From positions 1 through 52,039 of the forward strand of contig ONDH01000029.1 of the NCBI GenBank assembly GCA_900316505.1: DNA of 52,039 bases. Reading direction: 5' to 3'. This DNA comes from an uncultured Prevotellaceae bacterium (lineage in GTDB: Bacteria > Bacteroidota > Bacteroidia > Bacteroidales > Bacteroidaceae). Below are positions 18,401-28,573 of this stretch, piece by piece. The translations under genes were made by a program, and so were the position numbers. Each line of letters begins with the position of its first letter. Position 1 is the stretch's first letter. The notes under the pieces were generated by a model. That model searched no databases. It saw only the letters and a list, made by a program, of their open reading frames with translations, and was not told the DNA's origin.

Positions 18401-18667
18401 GCTGTAGCATGGCCTGATGAGGAAGGCACTGACCAACCGAACGTGATGAAGATGATTGCCGACCACAAGTTCGACCTCATCGTCAACATTCCAAAGAACC
18501 ACTCTAAGCGCGAGTTGACCAACGGCTACCGCATCCGTCGTGGTGCGATTGACCACAACATCCCGCTCATCACCAATGCCCGCCTCGCTTCTGCCTTCAT
18601 CGAAGCTTTCTGCGAAAAAGGCATGGAGGACTTGCAAATCAAGTCTTGGCAGGAGTATGACGCTTGA
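15434..18667 (+). CDS. carB: Carbamoyl-phosphate synthase large subunit
   Basis: 1077 aa, the normal length. It makes carbamoyl phosphate from ammonia (delivered by CarA), bicarbonate and two ATP, feeding pyrimidine and arginine synthesis. Two homologous ATP-grasp halves are visible, beginning KVLVLGSGALKIGQAGEFDY and SVVVLGSGAYRIGSSVEFDW, with an oligomerisation region between them and a C-terminal MGS-like allosteric domain (MISSGGTKEKVAML onward). The start at 15434 gives the canonical MKKQLKKVLVLGSG and lies about 30 nt after the promoter. carA is not in the window. Confidence 0.97.
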   Translation: MKKQLKKVLVLGSGALKIGQAGEFDYSGSQALKALREEGIRSVLVNPNVATIQTSEGIADKVYFLPVNTFFVTEIIKKERPDGILLAFGGQTALNCGTELFQKGILKEYGVEVLGTSVEAIMNTEDRDLFVKELNKVNLKVPVSQACETMDEAVATARRIGYPIMIRSAYALGGLGSGVCPDEDTFIKIAESAFTFAPQVLVEESLKGWKEIEFECIRDANDHCFTVASMENFDPLGIHTGESIVVAPTCSLTEEQVKMLQDITIKCVRHLNIVGECNIQFAFNAFTNDYRIIEINARLSRSSALASKATGYPLAFVAAKIALGYTLDQIGEMGTTNSAYVAPSLDYLICKIPRWDLTKFVGVSRKIGSSMKSVGEIMSIGRTFEELIQKGLRMIGQGMHGFVGNDHTKFDNLDEELANPTDLRIFAIAQALEEGYTIDRIYELTKIDPWFIEKLKNIVDYKHKLETYNAVEDIPADVMRQAKIWGFSDFQIARFVLKNAAGNMEKENLAVRAYRKKLGILPAVKRIPTVASEHPDLTNYLYMTYAVEGYDVNYYNNEKSVVVLGSGAYRIGSSVEFDWCSVNAITTARKLGYKSIMINYNPETVSTDYDMCDRLYFDELSFERVLDVIDLENPRGVIVSVGGQIPNNLAMKLYRQSVPILGTSPVSIDRAENRNKFSAMLDQLGIDQPQWSALTSMDDVKAFVERVGFPVLVRPSYVLSGAAMNVCYDYEELERFLQMASEVSKEYPVVISQFMQETNEVEFDAVAQNGEVVEYAISEHVEFAGVHSGDATMVFPAQQISFATIRQIKKISRAIAKELNISGPFNIQYLAKGRDVKVIECNLRASRSFPFVSKVLKRNFIDTATRIMLDAPYTKPDKSEFDIDRMGVKASQFSFARLQNADPVLGVDMSSTGEVGCMGDTYEEALLNAMIATGYKIPSKDKAIMISSGGTKEKVAMLDAARALVKSGYTICASEGTAKFLNDNNVQATAVAWPDEEGTDQPNVMKMIADHKFDLIVNIPKNHSKRELTNGYRIRRGAIDHNIPLITNARLASAFIEAFCEKGMEDLQIKSWQEYDA

Positions 18668-18739
18668 ACACAAACAGGCACCAACTTCGCTGGAGAAATG
18701 ATGATTTTCAGCCACTAAAGGCAAAAAAACATCGTTTTA

Positions 18740-18771
18740 TTTGGCAGTGTACTAATTATGACGTATCTTTG
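18740..18771 (+). promoter_or_regulatory. Promoter of the rimP-nusA-infB-suf operon
   Basis: TTTG at 18740-18743, 20 bp, then TATCTTTG at 18764-18771. The leader to rimP (ATG 18833) is about 55 nt and contains a hairpin. Confidence 0.8.
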
Positions 18772-18785
18772 CAGCGAAAATGAAT

Positions 18786-18807
18786 GAGGGGACTGAAAAG
18801 TTCCCTC
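18786..18807 (+). promoter_or_regulatory. Hairpin in the rimP operon leader
   Basis: GAGGGGAC (18786-18793) pairs with GTTCCCTC (18800-18807) around a 6-nt loop, and TTCTTATTGT follows. It could act as an attenuator or mRNA stabiliser ahead of the nusA-containing operon. A regulatory role is inference only. Confidence 0.4.
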
Positions 18808-18832
18808 TTCTTATTGTATAAATGATATTCGT

Positions 18833-19300
18833 ATGATTGATAAAAACAAAGTGAAGGATTTGGCTCTCGAATGGTTGGAGGGCAAGGAGTATTTCTTGGT
18901 GGATGCCACAGTGGATGAGCAAAACAAAATCACTGTAGAGATTGACCACAAGGACGGTGTGTGGATTGAGGATTGCTGTGAACTGAGCCGTTTCATCGAG
19001 GAGCACTTCGACCGCGATGTGGAGGATTTTGAGTTGGAAGTGGGGTCAGCAGGCATCGGGCAGCCGTTCAAGGTACTACAGCAATACATCAACTCCATAG
19101 GCTATGACGTGGAGTTGCTGACAGCTGACGGAAAGAAGATGGAGGGTGCCATGAAGAGTGCGGACGAACAGGGCTTTGTGGTGACGGTGATGGAGAAACA
19201 ACGAATTGAGGGTAAGAAACGTCCTCAAATGGTGGAGGTGGACAAGTCCTTTGGTTATGGTGACGTGAAGTGGGTGAAGAATATCATTGATTTCAAATAG
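18833..19300 (+). CDS. rimP: Ribosome maturation factor RimP
   Basis: 155 aa. It assists 30S subunit maturation. The N-terminal domain has FLVDATVDEQNKITVEIDHKDGV-type strands (residues about 22-45) and the DVEDFELEVGSAGIGQPFK motif, equivalent to the Y.LEVSSPG.dRPL signature. The C-terminal SH3-like domain follows. It is the first gene of the operon and is followed after 33 nt by nusA, the usual neighbour. Confidence 0.95.
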   Translation: MIDKNKVKDLALEWLEGKEYFLVDATVDEQNKITVEIDHKDGVWIEDCCELSRFIEEHFDRDVEDFELEVGSAGIGQPFKVLQQYINSIGYDVELLTADGKKMEGAMKSADEQGFVVTVMEKQRIEGKKRPQMVEVDKSFGYGDVKWVKNIIDFK

Positions 19301-19333
19301 ACGGACATTGAAACAACTAAAAAAACAATTATA

Positions 19334-20599
19334 ATGGCTACAAAAAAATTGACAGAACGTGTCAACTTGATAGACACTTTCAAGGACTTCAAGGAGACCA
19401 AGAACATTGACAGAACCACTTTGGTAAGTGTGATTGAGGATAGTTTCCGCAGCGTATTGCAGAAGACTTACGGTTCGGACGAGAACTTTGACGTGATCGT
19501 AAACCCTGACAAGGGTGACTTTGAGATTTACCGTAACCGTGTTGTGGTGGAAGATGGTGAGGTGCAAAACGAGAATGCGGAAATCAGCCTGTCAGAAGCT
19601 CAGCAGATTGACAAGGATTTCGAAGTGGGCGAAGAAGTGAGTGAGAAAGTGGAATTCGCCAAGTTTGGACGCCGCGCCATCCTAACTCTGCGCCAAACAA
19701 TGGCAAGCAAGATTCTTGACCTCGAACATGATAACCTCTATAACAAATACGTGGACAAGGTGGGTCAGATTGTGAGCGGTGAAGTGTACCAAATTTGGAA
19801 GCGCGAGATGCTGTTGCTGGATGACGAGGGCAACGAGTTGCTTCTTCCAAAGAGTGAACAGATTCCAGGTGACTTCTTCCGCAAGGGTGAAACGGCTCGC
19901 GCCGTAGTGCTCCGTGTGGACAACCTGAACAACAACCCCAAGATTATCCTTTCCCGCACAGCGCCCGAGTTCCTACGCCGTCTGCTGGAACAAGAAGTGC
20001 CTGAAATCAACGATGGTCTCATCACCGTACAGCGCATTGCTCGCATTCCTGGTGAACGTGCAAAGATTGCAGTAGAAAGCTACAACGAACGCATTGACCC
20101 CGTAGGTGCCTGTGTGGGTGTGAAGGGTAGCCGCATTCATGGTATCGTACGTGAGTTGCACAACGAGAATATTGACGTCATTAACTATACAAGCAACATC
20201 AAATTGTTCATCCAGCGTGCGCTCAGCCCAGCATCGGTGTCTTCCATCTCTCTTGACGAAGAGAAGAAGAAGGCTGAGGTGTACTTGCAGCCTGACCAAG
20301 TGAGTCTTGCCATCGGTAAGAACGGTGACAACATCAAACTGGCAAGTATGTTAACTGGTTATACGATTGACGTGTTCCGCGAACTGAATGGCGAAGAGCC
20401 TGACGAAGAAGATATTTATCTGGATGAGTTCAAGGATGAAATTGAGCCTTGGATTATTGATGCCATCAAGAGCATTGGTCTGGACACTGCAAAGGCTGTG
20501 CTGGGCGCCCCACGTGCTATGCTCGTTGAGAAAGCAGACCTTGAGGAGGACACAGTGGACGAGGTGATCCGCATCTTGAAGGCAGAATTTGAAGAATAA
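19334..20599 (+). CDS. nusA: Transcription factor NusA
   Basis: 421 aa RNA-polymerase-binding termination/antitermination factor. Order: NusA N-terminal domain (residues about 10-130), S1 domain (about 140-205), KH1 and KH2 (about 205-350; KGSRIHGIVREL and LAIGKNGDNIKLASMLTG) and a short acidic C-terminal helix region. It lacks the two extra acidic repeats of the E. coli protein, as expected outside the gammaproteobacteria. It lies between rimP and infB in one operon. Confidence 0.97.
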   Translation: MATKKLTERVNLIDTFKDFKETKNIDRTTLVSVIEDSFRSVLQKTYGSDENFDVIVNPDKGDFEIYRNRVVVEDGEVQNENAEISLSEAQQIDKDFEVGEEVSEKVEFAKFGRRAILTLRQTMASKILDLEHDNLYNKYVDKVGQIVSGEVYQIWKREMLLLDDEGNELLLPKSEQIPGDFFRKGETARAVVLRVDNLNNNPKIILSRTAPEFLRRLLEQEVPEINDGLITVQRIARIPGERAKIAVESYNERIDPVGACVGVKGSRIHGIVRELHNENIDVINYTSNIKLFIQRALSPASVSSISLDEEKKKAEVYLQPDQVSLAIGKNGDNIKLASMLTGYTIDVFRELNGEEPDEEDIYLDEFKDEIEPWIIDAIKSIGLDTAKAVLGAPRAMLVEKADLEEDTVDEVIRILKAEFEE

Positions 20600-20627
20600 T
20601 TGCACATAAAATTATCATTAAGTCTAT

Positions 20628-23504
20628 ATGGCAGTAAGACTGAACAAAGCATTAAAGGAACTGAATGTAGGAATCAACACCGTAGCTGAATTCCTGCAGA
20701 AGAAGGGTTTGGCGCTACAAGATGCAACGCCAAACGCTAAAATCACGGACGAGCAGTACACCTTGCTCCAAAAGGAGTTTGGTGAAGACATGAAGCAGAA
20801 TGCTGAAACGAAACAGAAGATTCAGAACCAGAAAGTGAAGGAACAGCAGGAGAAGAAGGAACGTCAGCAGGCTGCCCGTGTTGAAAAAGAACGTCTAGAG
20901 AAGGAACGACTTGAAAAGGAAAAGGCAGCAAAAAAGCCTCAACTGAAGATTGTCGGCAACATCAATGACCTAAAGAAGGAAGAGCCCAAGATGGAAGTGA
21001 AGGCTGAGCCCCAACCCGCTGTTCCCTCTTCAGAGGAAAAAGCTGCGCCAAAGGTGGAAAAGGAGCAAGAGGCCGAACAGGTTTCGGTTTCACCTACAGA
21101 ACAGCCCTCTTCCCCCGTGGAGGAAGAGGCGGCAAAGAAAGAACCTACTGCAAAGAAAAAAGGCAAGCAGTCTCCTGCTGACCGCTTAGAACAAGACGAA
21201 AACGGTGTATACCATCTGACTGCACCAGTTGAGTCTGGCGTGCAGTTTAAACAGGTAGGTTTCATTGATCTGTCCAGTTTGAACAGCAAAACACGTCCTG
21301 ACCGAAAGAGCAAGGCAGAACGTCGCAAGGAACGTCTGCAGGCTCAGGGTGGAGACACTCAAGGCCAGAATGGTCAGGGCGCTGGTCAGAAGAAGAAGCG
21401 TAACCGCATCAACAGCAACAAGATTGACATAGACGCTGCTGCCAAACAGGCTAATGGCCAGAACCAGCAAGGTCAGGGCAAGAAGCAAGGTGGAAAGCAG
21501 GGCCAGAACAATGCCCTGCTGCAGAAGAGCCAACAAGTTCAGCAGCAAGGTCAAGGCAAGAAGAAGAACAAAAAGAAGCAGCCACCAAAGCCAGTAGAAC
21601 TGACAGAGGAAGAGGTTGCAAAGCAGGTGAAAGAGACGTTGGCACGTCTCACCGCCAAGCAGGAGAAGAAAGGCGTGAAGTACCGTAAGGACAAGCGTCA
21701 GGCCATCCATGAGCGCATGGCGGAAGAGGAAATGGCTGAAAATGCAGAAAGCAAGGTGCTGAAGATTACAGAGTTCGTAACTGCCAACGAACTTGCCACG
21801 ATGATGGACATTTCTGTTAATCAGGTCATTGCCACTTGTATGTCAATCGGCATGATGGTAAGCATCAACCAGCGTCTGGATGCAGAAACCATCAACATCG
21901 TGGCGGAGGAGTTCGGTTTCACCACACAGTACGTGTCTGGTGAGGTGTCTAATGCCATCGAAGAGGAAGAGGACAAGGAGGAAGACCTCGAGAGACGCGC
22001 CCCTATCATCACTGTGATGGGTCACGTTGACCATGGTAAGACTTCGCTCCTCGACTATATCCGCAACACGAACGTGATTGCCGGTGAGGCTGGTGGCATC
22101 ACTCAGCACATCGGTGCCTACAAAGTAAAGTTGAAGGATGGCCGAAAAATCACCTTCCTCGACACCCCTGGTCACGAGGCGTTTACGGCCATGCGTGCCC
22201 GTGGTGCACAGGTGACAGATATTGCCATCATCATTATTGCTGCCGACGACGACGTGATGCCTCAGACAAAGGAGGCTATCGCCCATGCTCAGGCAGCTGG
22301 TGTTCCAATGGTTTTTGCCATCAACAAGATTGATAAGCCAGGCGCCAATCCTGACAAAATCAAGGAACAGCTTTCTGCCATGAATCTCCTTGTGGAGGAA
22401 TGGGGCGGCAAGTATCAGAGTCAAGACATCAGTGCCAAGAAGGGCATCGGTGTAGAGGAACTCATGGACAAGGTGCTGTTGGAGGCAGAGATGCTTGACC
22501 TGAAGGCGAACCCTAACCGAAAAGCAACTGGCTCCATCATTGAGTCAACGCTAGACAAGGGACGTGGTTATGTGGCTACCGTTCTTGTGCAGAATGGTAC
22601 GCTCCATCAGGGCGATATCGTACTAGCAGGTACGCACTACGGCCGAATTAGAGCCATGTTCAACGAGCGTGGTCAGCGCATTGAACAGGCACTTCCTGCC
22701 GAACCAGCCGTAATCCTTGGGCTGAATGGTGCACCGACTGCAGGTGACACCTTCCACGTGATGGACACTGAGCAGGAGGCTCGTGAAATCTGTAACAAGC
22801 GTGAACAGTTGAAACGTGAGCAAGGTCTTCGCACCCAGACACGTCTGACATTGGATGAACTGGGACGCCGCATTGCCTTGGGAGACTTCAAGGAACTCAA
22901 CTTGGTGGTGAAGGGTGACGTGGACGGTTCTATCGAAGCACTTTCCGACTCACTCATCAAACTCTCCACAGAGAAGATTCAGGTGAATGTCATCCACAAG
23001 GCTGTGGGTCAAATCAGTGAGAACGATGTGGAGTTGGCACATGCTTCCGAAAACGTCATCATCATTGGTTTCCAGGTACGTCCGTCAGCTGCTGCCCGTC
23101 GTTTGGCAGAGCAATATGGCGTGGACATCCGTCTCTACTCCATCATCTATGATGCCATCGAGGAGGTGAAGGATGCCATGGAAGGTATGCTGGCTCCGAC
23201 TCTCAAGGAGGAAGTTACGGCTCAGGTGGATGTACGTCAGGTATATCATATCACGAAGGTTGGCACTGTGGCTGGTTGTTGGGTGACCGAAGGAAAGGTG
23301 CACCGCAACGACAAGGTGCGCGTGGTGCGCGACGGCATTGTGGTGCATACTGGCGAAATCCTTGCCCTCAAGCGTTTTAAGGACGATGTGAAGGAGGTGG
23401 GACGTGACTTCGAGTGCGGCATATCCATCGTCAACTACAACGACATCCGCGAGGGTGATGTGCTTGAGACCTACACTGAGGTAGAGGTGAAGGCAAAACT
23501 TTGA
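20628..23504 (+). CDS. infB: Translation initiation factor IF-2
   Basis: 958 aa GTPase that brings fMet-tRNA to the 30S subunit. An IF2_N helix bundle at the start is followed by a long low-complexity Lys/Glu/Gln/Gly-rich linker (about 60-350), a second IF2_N-type segment (about 375-440) and the G domain: G1 [12 protein letters not shown] (about 465), G3 DTPGHEAF (about 511), G4 NKID (about 565). Domains II-IV reach the C-terminus. The long polar linker is typical of Bacteroidota. It sits 28 nt after nusA. Confidence 0.97.
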   Translation: MAVRLNKALKELNVGINTVAEFLQKKGLALQDATPNAKITDEQYTLLQKEFGEDMKQNAETKQKIQNQKVKEQQEKKERQQAARVEKERLEKERLEKEKAAKKPQLKIVGNINDLKKEEPKMEVKAEPQPAVPSSEEKAAPKVEKEQEAEQVSVSPTEQPSSPVEEEAAKKEPTAKKKGKQSPADRLEQDENGVYHLTAPVESGVQFKQVGFIDLSSLNSKTRPDRKSKAERRKERLQAQGGDTQGQNGQGAGQKKKRNRINSNKIDIDAAAKQANGQNQQGQGKKQGGKQGQNNALLQKSQQVQQQGQGKKKNKKKQPPKPVELTEEEVAKQVKETLARLTAKQEKKGVKYRKDKRQAIHERMAEEEMAENAESKVLKITEFVTANELATMMDISVNQVIATCMSIGMMVSINQRLDAETINIVAEEFGFTTQYVSGEVSNAIEEEEDKEEDLERRAPIITVMGHVDHGKTSLLDYIRNTNVIAGEAGGITQHIGAYKVKLKDGRKITFLDTPGHEAFTAMRARGAQVTDIAIIIIAADDDVMPQTKEAIAHAQAAGVPMVFAINKIDKPGANPDKIKEQLSAMNLLVEEWGGKYQSQDISAKKGIGVEELMDKVLLEAEMLDLKANPNRKATGSIIESTLDKGRGYVATVLVQNGTLHQGDIVLAGTHYGRIRAMFNERGQRIEQALPAEPAVILGLNGAPTAGDTFHVMDTEQEAREICNKREQLKREQGLRTQTRLTLDELGRRIALGDFKELNLVVKGDVDGSIEALSDSLIKLSTEKIQVNVIHKAVGQISENDVELAHASENVIIIGFQVRPSAAARRLAEQYGVDIRLYSIIYDAIEEVKDAMEGMLAPTLKEEVTAQVDVRQVYHITKVGTVAGCWVTEGKVHRNDKVRVVRDGIVVHTGEILALKRFKDDVKEVGRDFECGISIVNYNDIREGDVLETYTEVEVKAKL

Positions 23505-23535
23505 ATATTTTAGACTTGAAAGTTAGAATTCAGGT

Positions 23536-24108
23536 ATGGATATACTCATCTATATCGTACTGATTGTTGGTGCTGTCATAGGTTGGAAACAAGGCGCCTT
23601 CAAGCAAGTGGCACACTTTCTGGGTGTGGCGGTCGGTTTGCTCATCGCCGCCACGCTCTACCATCAGTTTGGTGACTTCTTGGCAGACAAGACAGGTGCC
23701 AGCATCGGGTTCGGACGCCTGATTGCCTTTGTGCTCATCGTCATCATCGTACCGCTTGTCTTAGGATGGCTTGCCGCCTTCTTCACAGAGTTCTTCAAGA
23801 AGCTGAAACTCAACTTCCTCAACCGCATACTGGGTGCCTTGGTGGGAGTGGTCTGCTATGCCTTGATGCTCAGTGTGGCACTCAACCTTTTCGACTTCAT
23901 TGCAAGCAATGCAGGGTTCAAAACGCAAAAGTTGGAGGCACGTTCAGACCTGTTCTATCAGGTGAAGCATGCCACGCAGGTGATTATCCCCGACATCCTT
24001 TTGGTGACTGATCAAACCGAGATTGCCAATGGCTGTGAACCCAAGTACGGTTTCAAACCAGTGGTGGACAAATTGAAGCCCACCAAGAACGAGGGAATGA
24101 AAGAATGA
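23536..24108 (+). CDS. CvpA family membrane protein
   Basis: 190 aa with four predicted membrane segments: about 3-20 ([15 protein letters not shown]), 27-45, 62-85 and 100-125. The opening [24 protein letters not shown] is typical of CvpA (colicin V production) proteins. The exact function is unknown; the family has been linked to envelope stress and purF-region regulation in E. coli. Its stop overlaps the sufB start (ATGA), tying it to Fe-S assembly translationally, although this may only reflect operon packing. Confidence 0.88.
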   Translation: MDILIYIVLIVGAVIGWKQGAFKQVAHFLGVAVGLLIAATLYHQFGDFLADKTGASIGFGRLIAFVLIVIIVPLVLGWLAAFFTEFFKKLKLNFLNRILGALVGVVCYALMLSVALNLFDFIASNAGFKTQKLEARSDLFYQVKHATQVIIPDILLVTDQTEIANGCEPKYGFKPVVDKLKPTKNEGMKE

Positions 24109-25571
24109 GAGAGAAAGGCAAAGAGGAGAAGAATGAATTTGTGCGCAGTGTGGCGGAGAAGAAATACGAATTTGGCTTCACCACCGAAGTACATACTGAA
24201 ATCATAGAGAAAGGCTTGAACGAGGAGGTTGTTCGTCTCATTTCAGAGAAGAAAGGCGAACCCGGCTGGTTATTACAATTCCGTCTGGAAGCCTACCGTT
24301 ATTGGCTCACACAGGTTCAGCCCACATGGGGGCACGTGCATCTTCCAGAGATTGACTACCAAGCCATCTCCTACTATGCTGACCCGACCGCAAAAAGCAA
24401 GAAAGGTTCTCTGTCTGTAGAGGAGATTGACCCCGAACTGATGAAGACTTTCGACAAGCTTGGCATCCCCCTCGAAGAGAGGTTGGCGCTGTCGGGCACA
24501 GCGGTGGACGCAGTGATGGATTCGGTGTCTATAAAGACCACTTTCAAGGAGAAACTTTCAGAGAAGGGTATTATCTTTTGTTCTATTAGCGAAGCAGTGA
24601 AGAATCACCCTGATTTAGTCAGACAATATCTGGGTAGTGTGGTGCCATACCGCGACAACTATTTTGCAGCACTCAACAGCGCCGTGTTCTCTGATGGTTC
24701 GTTCGTCTATATTCCCAAAAACACCCGTTGTCCCATGGAGCTCTCCACCTATTTCCGCATCAATGCACGCAACACCGGGCAGTTTGAGCGCACCCTCATC
24801 ATATGCGACGAAAGCTCCTACGTATCCTATCTGGAGGGATGCACCGCGCCTATGCGTGACGAAAACCAGCTGCATGCCGCCATAGTCGAGATTGTGGTGA
24901 TGGATAACGCGGAGGTGAAGTACTCGACCGTGCAGAACTGGTATCCTGGCGATGCTGAAGGCAAGGGCGGTGTGCTCAATCTCGTTACCAAGCGCGGTGA
25001 TCTGCGGGGCGTAAATAGCAAGCTCTCTTGGACACAAGTCGAGACAGGTTCTGCCATCACGTGGAAATACCCCTCCTGTGTGCTCCGTGGCGACAACAGT
25101 GTGGCAGAGTTCTATTCAGTGGCAGTCACCAACAACCATCAAGAGGCAGACACTGGCACAAAGATGATACATATAGGCAAGAACACCCGCTCCACCATCA
25201 TCTCCAAGGGCATCTCGGCAGGCAAGTCACAAAACTCCTACCGTGGACTCGTCAGAGTGGGCAAGCAAGCAGACAACGCTCGCAACTATTCCTCATGCGA
25301 TTCCCTGCTGCTAGGCAGCCAGTGCGGAGCCCACACCTTCCCCTATATGGACATCCACAACAACACAGCCACCGTAGAGCACGAGGCCACCACCTCCAAA
25401 ATCAATGAAGACCAGCTCTTCTATTGCAACCAGCGTGGCATCTCCACCGAAGAGGCAGTCGGTCTCATCGTGAACGGCTATGCCAAGGATGTGCTCAATA
25501 AACTCCCCATGGAGTTCGCCGTCGAGGCACAGAAACTTTTATCCGTATCACTTGAAGGAACAGTGGGATGA
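24105..25571 (+). CDS. sufB: Fe-S cluster assembly scaffold SufB
   Basis: 488 aa. SufB with SufC2 and SufD forms the SufBC2D complex on which Fe-S clusters are built. The N-terminal [20 protein letters not shown] and [16 protein letters not shown], the [15 protein letters not shown] segment and the C-terminal right-handed beta-helix ([33 protein letters not shown]) are diagnostic. The start overlaps the cvpA stop by 4 nt. Cys and His residues expected in SufB are visible in the C-terminal core. Confidence 0.97.
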   Translation: MREKGKEEKNEFVRSVAEKKYEFGFTTEVHTEIIEKGLNEEVVRLISEKKGEPGWLLQFRLEAYRYWLTQVQPTWGHVHLPEIDYQAISYYADPTAKSKKGSLSVEEIDPELMKTFDKLGIPLEERLALSGTAVDAVMDSVSIKTTFKEKLSEKGIIFCSISEAVKNHPDLVRQYLGSVVPYRDNYFAALNSAVFSDGSFVYIPKNTRCPMELSTYFRINARNTGQFERTLIICDESSYVSYLEGCTAPMRDENQLHAAIVEIVVMDNAEVKYSTVQNWYPGDAEGKGGVLNLVTKRGDLRGVNSKLSWTQVETGSAITWKYPSCVLRGDNSVAEFYSVAVTNNHQEADTGTKMIHIGKNTRSTIISKGISAGKSQNSYRGLVRVGKQADNARNYSSCDSLLLGSQCGAHTFPYMDIHNNTATVEHEATTSKINEDQLFYCNQRGISTEEAVGLIVNGYAKDVLNKLPMEFAVEAQKLLSVSLEGTVG

Positions 25572-25631
25572 ATTAAGAATGAGGGAATGAAGAGTTGCTC
25601 TAAACCATCACCTGTCAACAATAAACAAAAC

Positions 25632-26381
25632 ATGTTAGAAATCAAGAATCTCCACGCCAAAGTTGGCGATAAAGAAATACTCAAGGGGGTGAACCTCACC
25701 ATCCGCGATGGTGAGACACATGCACTCATGGGCACCAACGGTGCAGGCAAATCCACACTCAGCAACGTCATCGTGGGCAACCCCTCCTACGAGGTGACAG
25801 AAGGCAGCATCACCTTCAACGGCAAAGACCTCCTTACCATGAACACCGAAGAACGCGCCCATGCAGGCATCTTCATGTCCTTTCAGGCACCCATCGAGAT
25901 ACCAGGTGTCAGCATGACAAATTTCATGCGTGCGGCAGTCAATGCACGGCGTGAAGCACAGGGCAAAGAACCGCTCAAATCCACCGATTTCCTCAAAATC
26001 ATGCGTGAAAAGCGCAAATTGGTGGAGATAGACCAGAAACTGATGAACCGTTCTGTCAACGAGGGCTTTTCGGGAGGCGAACGCAAGCGCAACGAAATCT
26101 TCCAGATGGCCATGCTCGAACCCACCTTCTGCATTCTCGACGAGACTGACTCTGGACTTGACGTTGATGCACTCCGCATCGTGGCAGAAGGGTTCAACAA
26201 GCTGCGTACGGCAGAAACCTCAGCCATCGTCATCACCCACTACCAACGGTTGCTCGACTACATCCGCCCCGATGTCGTGCACGTGCTCATCGACGGCAAA
26301 ATTGTGAAGACTGGCACAGCAGCGCTGGCACAGCAGATTGAAGAACAAGGATTTGACTGGATAAAGGAAGAACTGGCATGA
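25632..26381 (+). CDS. sufC: Fe-S cluster assembly ATPase SufC
   Basis: 249 aa ABC-type ATPase energising SufBCD. Walker A is GTNGAGKST, the signature FSGGERKRNEIFQM is SufC-specific, and Walker B is CILDETDSGLD. The start at 25632 (MLEIKNLHAKVGDKEIL) matches the family; an in-frame ATG at 25587 would add 15 residues with no SufC similarity. The stop overlaps the sufD start by 4 nt. Confidence 0.97.
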   Translation: MLEIKNLHAKVGDKEILKGVNLTIRDGETHALMGTNGAGKSTLSNVIVGNPSYEVTEGSITFNGKDLLTMNTEERAHAGIFMSFQAPIEIPGVSMTNFMRAAVNARREAQGKEPLKSTDFLKIMREKRKLVEIDQKLMNRSVNEGFSGGERKRNEIFQMAMLEPTFCILDETDSGLDVDALRIVAEGFNKLRTAETSAIVITHYQRLLDYIRPDVVHVLIDGKIVKTGTAALAQQIEEQGFDWIKEELA

Positions 26382-27595
26382 GGAGTGAACTGCAGTACAT
26401 AGAACTTTACCAGGAGGTGTCCGACCTTATTAAGAGTAGGAGCTGTAACGTGATGAATGCTGTACGTGACGAAGCCTTTGAGACCTTCCGACGCATGGGC
26501 TTCCCTACCAGAAAGGTAGAACGGTACAAGTACACCGACGTCGATGATGCCTTCGCCCCCAACTATGGCATATCCCTTTCTCCGCTCACAATCAAGCCCT
26601 CCGCGTACATATATAATTTAAAGAACGCCCCCATCGACGTCTCCCCCTACTATCATCAGATAGCAGACCCCCTCGATGCCATCACTGCACTCAACACCGC
26701 GCTGGTGCACGATGCCCTCTTAGTCCATGTGCCCAAGAATCAGCAGGTGGCAGACCCCATTGTGGTGGACAACTGGCTCCGTGGTACAGCCGCCACCATG
26801 ATGAACCGCCGCATACTCATTGTGATGGAACAAGGTGCAGAAGCCACCATCATCATAGGCGACCACGCAGCCGACAAACAACGGTTCCTCACCACACAGG
26901 TCATCGAAGTGTATTGCCACACTGGCGCCCATCTCGACCTCTATGAGACCGAAGAGACCACCCCCCTGTGTTCACGCTTCAGCAACGTGTACATCCATGT
27001 AGGGCGTGACTGCTCCGTCAAGCACAACAGCATCACCCTTTTCAATGGTCAGACACGCAACCTCTGCAATGTCTATCTGCGAGGCGAGCACAGCGAAGTG
27101 ACGCTCAACGGATGTGCCATAGGCGGAGGAACGCAACGCATAGACAACAACACCCTGATACGTCACGAGATGCCCCACTGCACCTCCACCCAGCTCTACA
27201 AATACGTGGTGGACGACAAGGCTGTCGGGGCATTTGCCGGCAAAATCCTTGTGGAGAAAGATGCCCAGAAGACCACGTCGCAAGAGACCAACGCCAATCT
27301 GTGCGCATCCTCCGATGCCCGCGTCTACACCCAACCCATGTTGGAGATATATGCCGACGATGTCAAGTGTGCCCACGGCTCGACAGTGGGTGTGATGGAC
27401 GAAGCAGCTCTCTTCTACATGCGACAACGAGGCATCCCTGAGACGGAAGCGCGCACCTTGCTCAAAAATGCCTTCATGGGACAGGTGATCAATCAAATCA
27501 AATTTGAGCCCCTGCGCCAAAAACTCTATGTAAAGGTGGAAAAACGGTTCCGTGGCGAATTGGACAAGTGTGATGATTGCCGACTCTGTAAATGA
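26378..27595 (+). CDS. sufD: Fe-S cluster assembly protein SufD
   Basis: 405 aa paralog of SufB and partner in SufBC2D. The N-terminal helical part includes RMGFPTRKVERYKYTD; the beta-helix core ends with the conserved CAHGSTVGVMDEAALFYMRQRGIPETEA. The C-terminus is an unusual cysteine cluster, KCDDCRLCK, after the normal family end, giving a CxxCxxC tail that might bind metal or a cluster. It is translationally coupled to sufC. Confidence 0.95.
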   Translation: MRSELQYIELYQEVSDLIKSRSCNVMNAVRDEAFETFRRMGFPTRKVERYKYTDVDDAFAPNYGISLSPLTIKPSAYIYNLKNAPIDVSPYYHQIADPLDAITALNTALVHDALLVHVPKNQQVADPIVVDNWLRGTAATMMNRRILIVMEQGAEATIIIGDHAADKQRFLTTQVIEVYCHTGAHLDLYETEETTPLCSRFSNVYIHVGRDCSVKHNSITLFNGQTRNLCNVYLRGEHSEVTLNGCAIGGGTQRIDNNTLIRHEMPHCTSTQLYKYVVDDKAVGAFAGKILVEKDAQKTTSQETNANLCASSDARVYTQPMLEIYADDVKCAHGSTVGVMDEAALFYMRQRGIPETEARTLLKNAFMGQVINQIKFEPLRQKLYVKVEKRFRGELDKCDDCRLCK

Positions 27596-27661
27596 ATGCT
27601 ATGCAATTGCAGGGTTGAGTGTTGAAAGTTAGAAGTTAGAGGAGCTGACGCGTTGGTCATT

Positions 27662-28567
27662 ATGAAATATGCATTAAATCAAATAATTAAAAAGCCATGT
27701 GTGGCAACAATTGGTACCTTCGATGGTGTACATCGGGGGCATCAGTATGTGGTGCGGCAGGTGGTGAGTCAAGCACGCCAACGGGGATTGGAGTCCGTTG
27801 TTCTGACCTTCCCCAACCACCCCCTGCAGGTGTTGCAAGATGGTTTTCAACCACAGATGTTGACCTTGCCCCAAGAAAAAGAGAGGCATCTTCTCCTCAC
27901 AGGCATCGACCAGGTGGAGATGATGCCATTCACCCAAGCACTGGCACAGATGAAAGCCTACGACTTCATGCGCGACGTGTTAAAAGAGCATCTGCACGTT
28001 CAAGTGCTGATGATGGGCTATGACAACCATTTCGGTCACGACAGCCATGGATTTGCCGATTATGTGCACTATGGGGAAAAATTAGACATGGAAGTTGTAG
28101 GGTGTGAAGAACTCGTCTCCGAACAGCGCATATCCTCCACTGCCATACGCCATGCACTGCTCCATGGAGCAGTGGAAGATGCCCATCGCCTGTTGGGCTA
28201 TCATTATGAGCTGGAAGGTGAGGTGGTTCAAGGCTTTCAGAATGGTCGCAAGTTCGGCTATCCCACAGCCAATCTACAAGTGGCATCCTGCAAACTCATA
28301 CCCGAAAACGGCGCCTATCTGGTGGCAACCACCCATGGGTATGGCATGCTCAATGTGGGCACCCGTCCCACCCTTCACAATGGCCAGCAACGAAGCATCG
28401 AGGTACACATCTTCGACTATGAAGGCGACCTCTATGGTCAGACCTTGACCGTAAAACTGCTGCGGCACCTTCGTCAAGAACGAGAGTTCGACACCATCGA
28501 ATCCTTACATCGGCAACTCATTGCAGACGAAGCTCAATGCCGTCAAATCATCCACTCCATCCTATAA
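27662..28567 (+). CDS. ribF: Bifunctional riboflavin kinase / FAD synthetase
   Basis: 301 aa. It converts riboflavin to FMN and FMN to FAD. The N-terminal adenylyltransferase domain has GTFDGVHRGHQ (HxGH-type motif) and GYDNHFGHD; the C-terminal kinase domain has FGYPTANL and a conserved Glu in QRSIEVHIF. ATG 27662 is preferred over a TTG nine bases upstream. It lies 66 nt after sufD, separated by a short AGTTAGA-type repeat, and 6 nt before the next gene. Confidence 0.95.
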   Translation: MKYALNQIIKKPCVATIGTFDGVHRGHQYVVRQVVSQARQRGLESVVLTFPNHPLQVLQDGFQPQMLTLPQEKERHLLLTGIDQVEMMPFTQALAQMKAYDFMRDVLKEHLHVQVLMMGYDNHFGHDSHGFADYVHYGEKLDMEVVGCEELVSEQRISSTAIRHALLHGAVEDAHRLLGYHYELEGEVVQGFQNGRKFGYPTANLQVASCKLIPENGAYLVATTHGYGMLNVGTRPTLHNGQQRSIEVHIFDYEGDLYGQTLTVKLLRHLRQEREFDTIESLHRQLIADEAQCRQIIHSIL

Positions 28568-28573
28568 ACCAAC

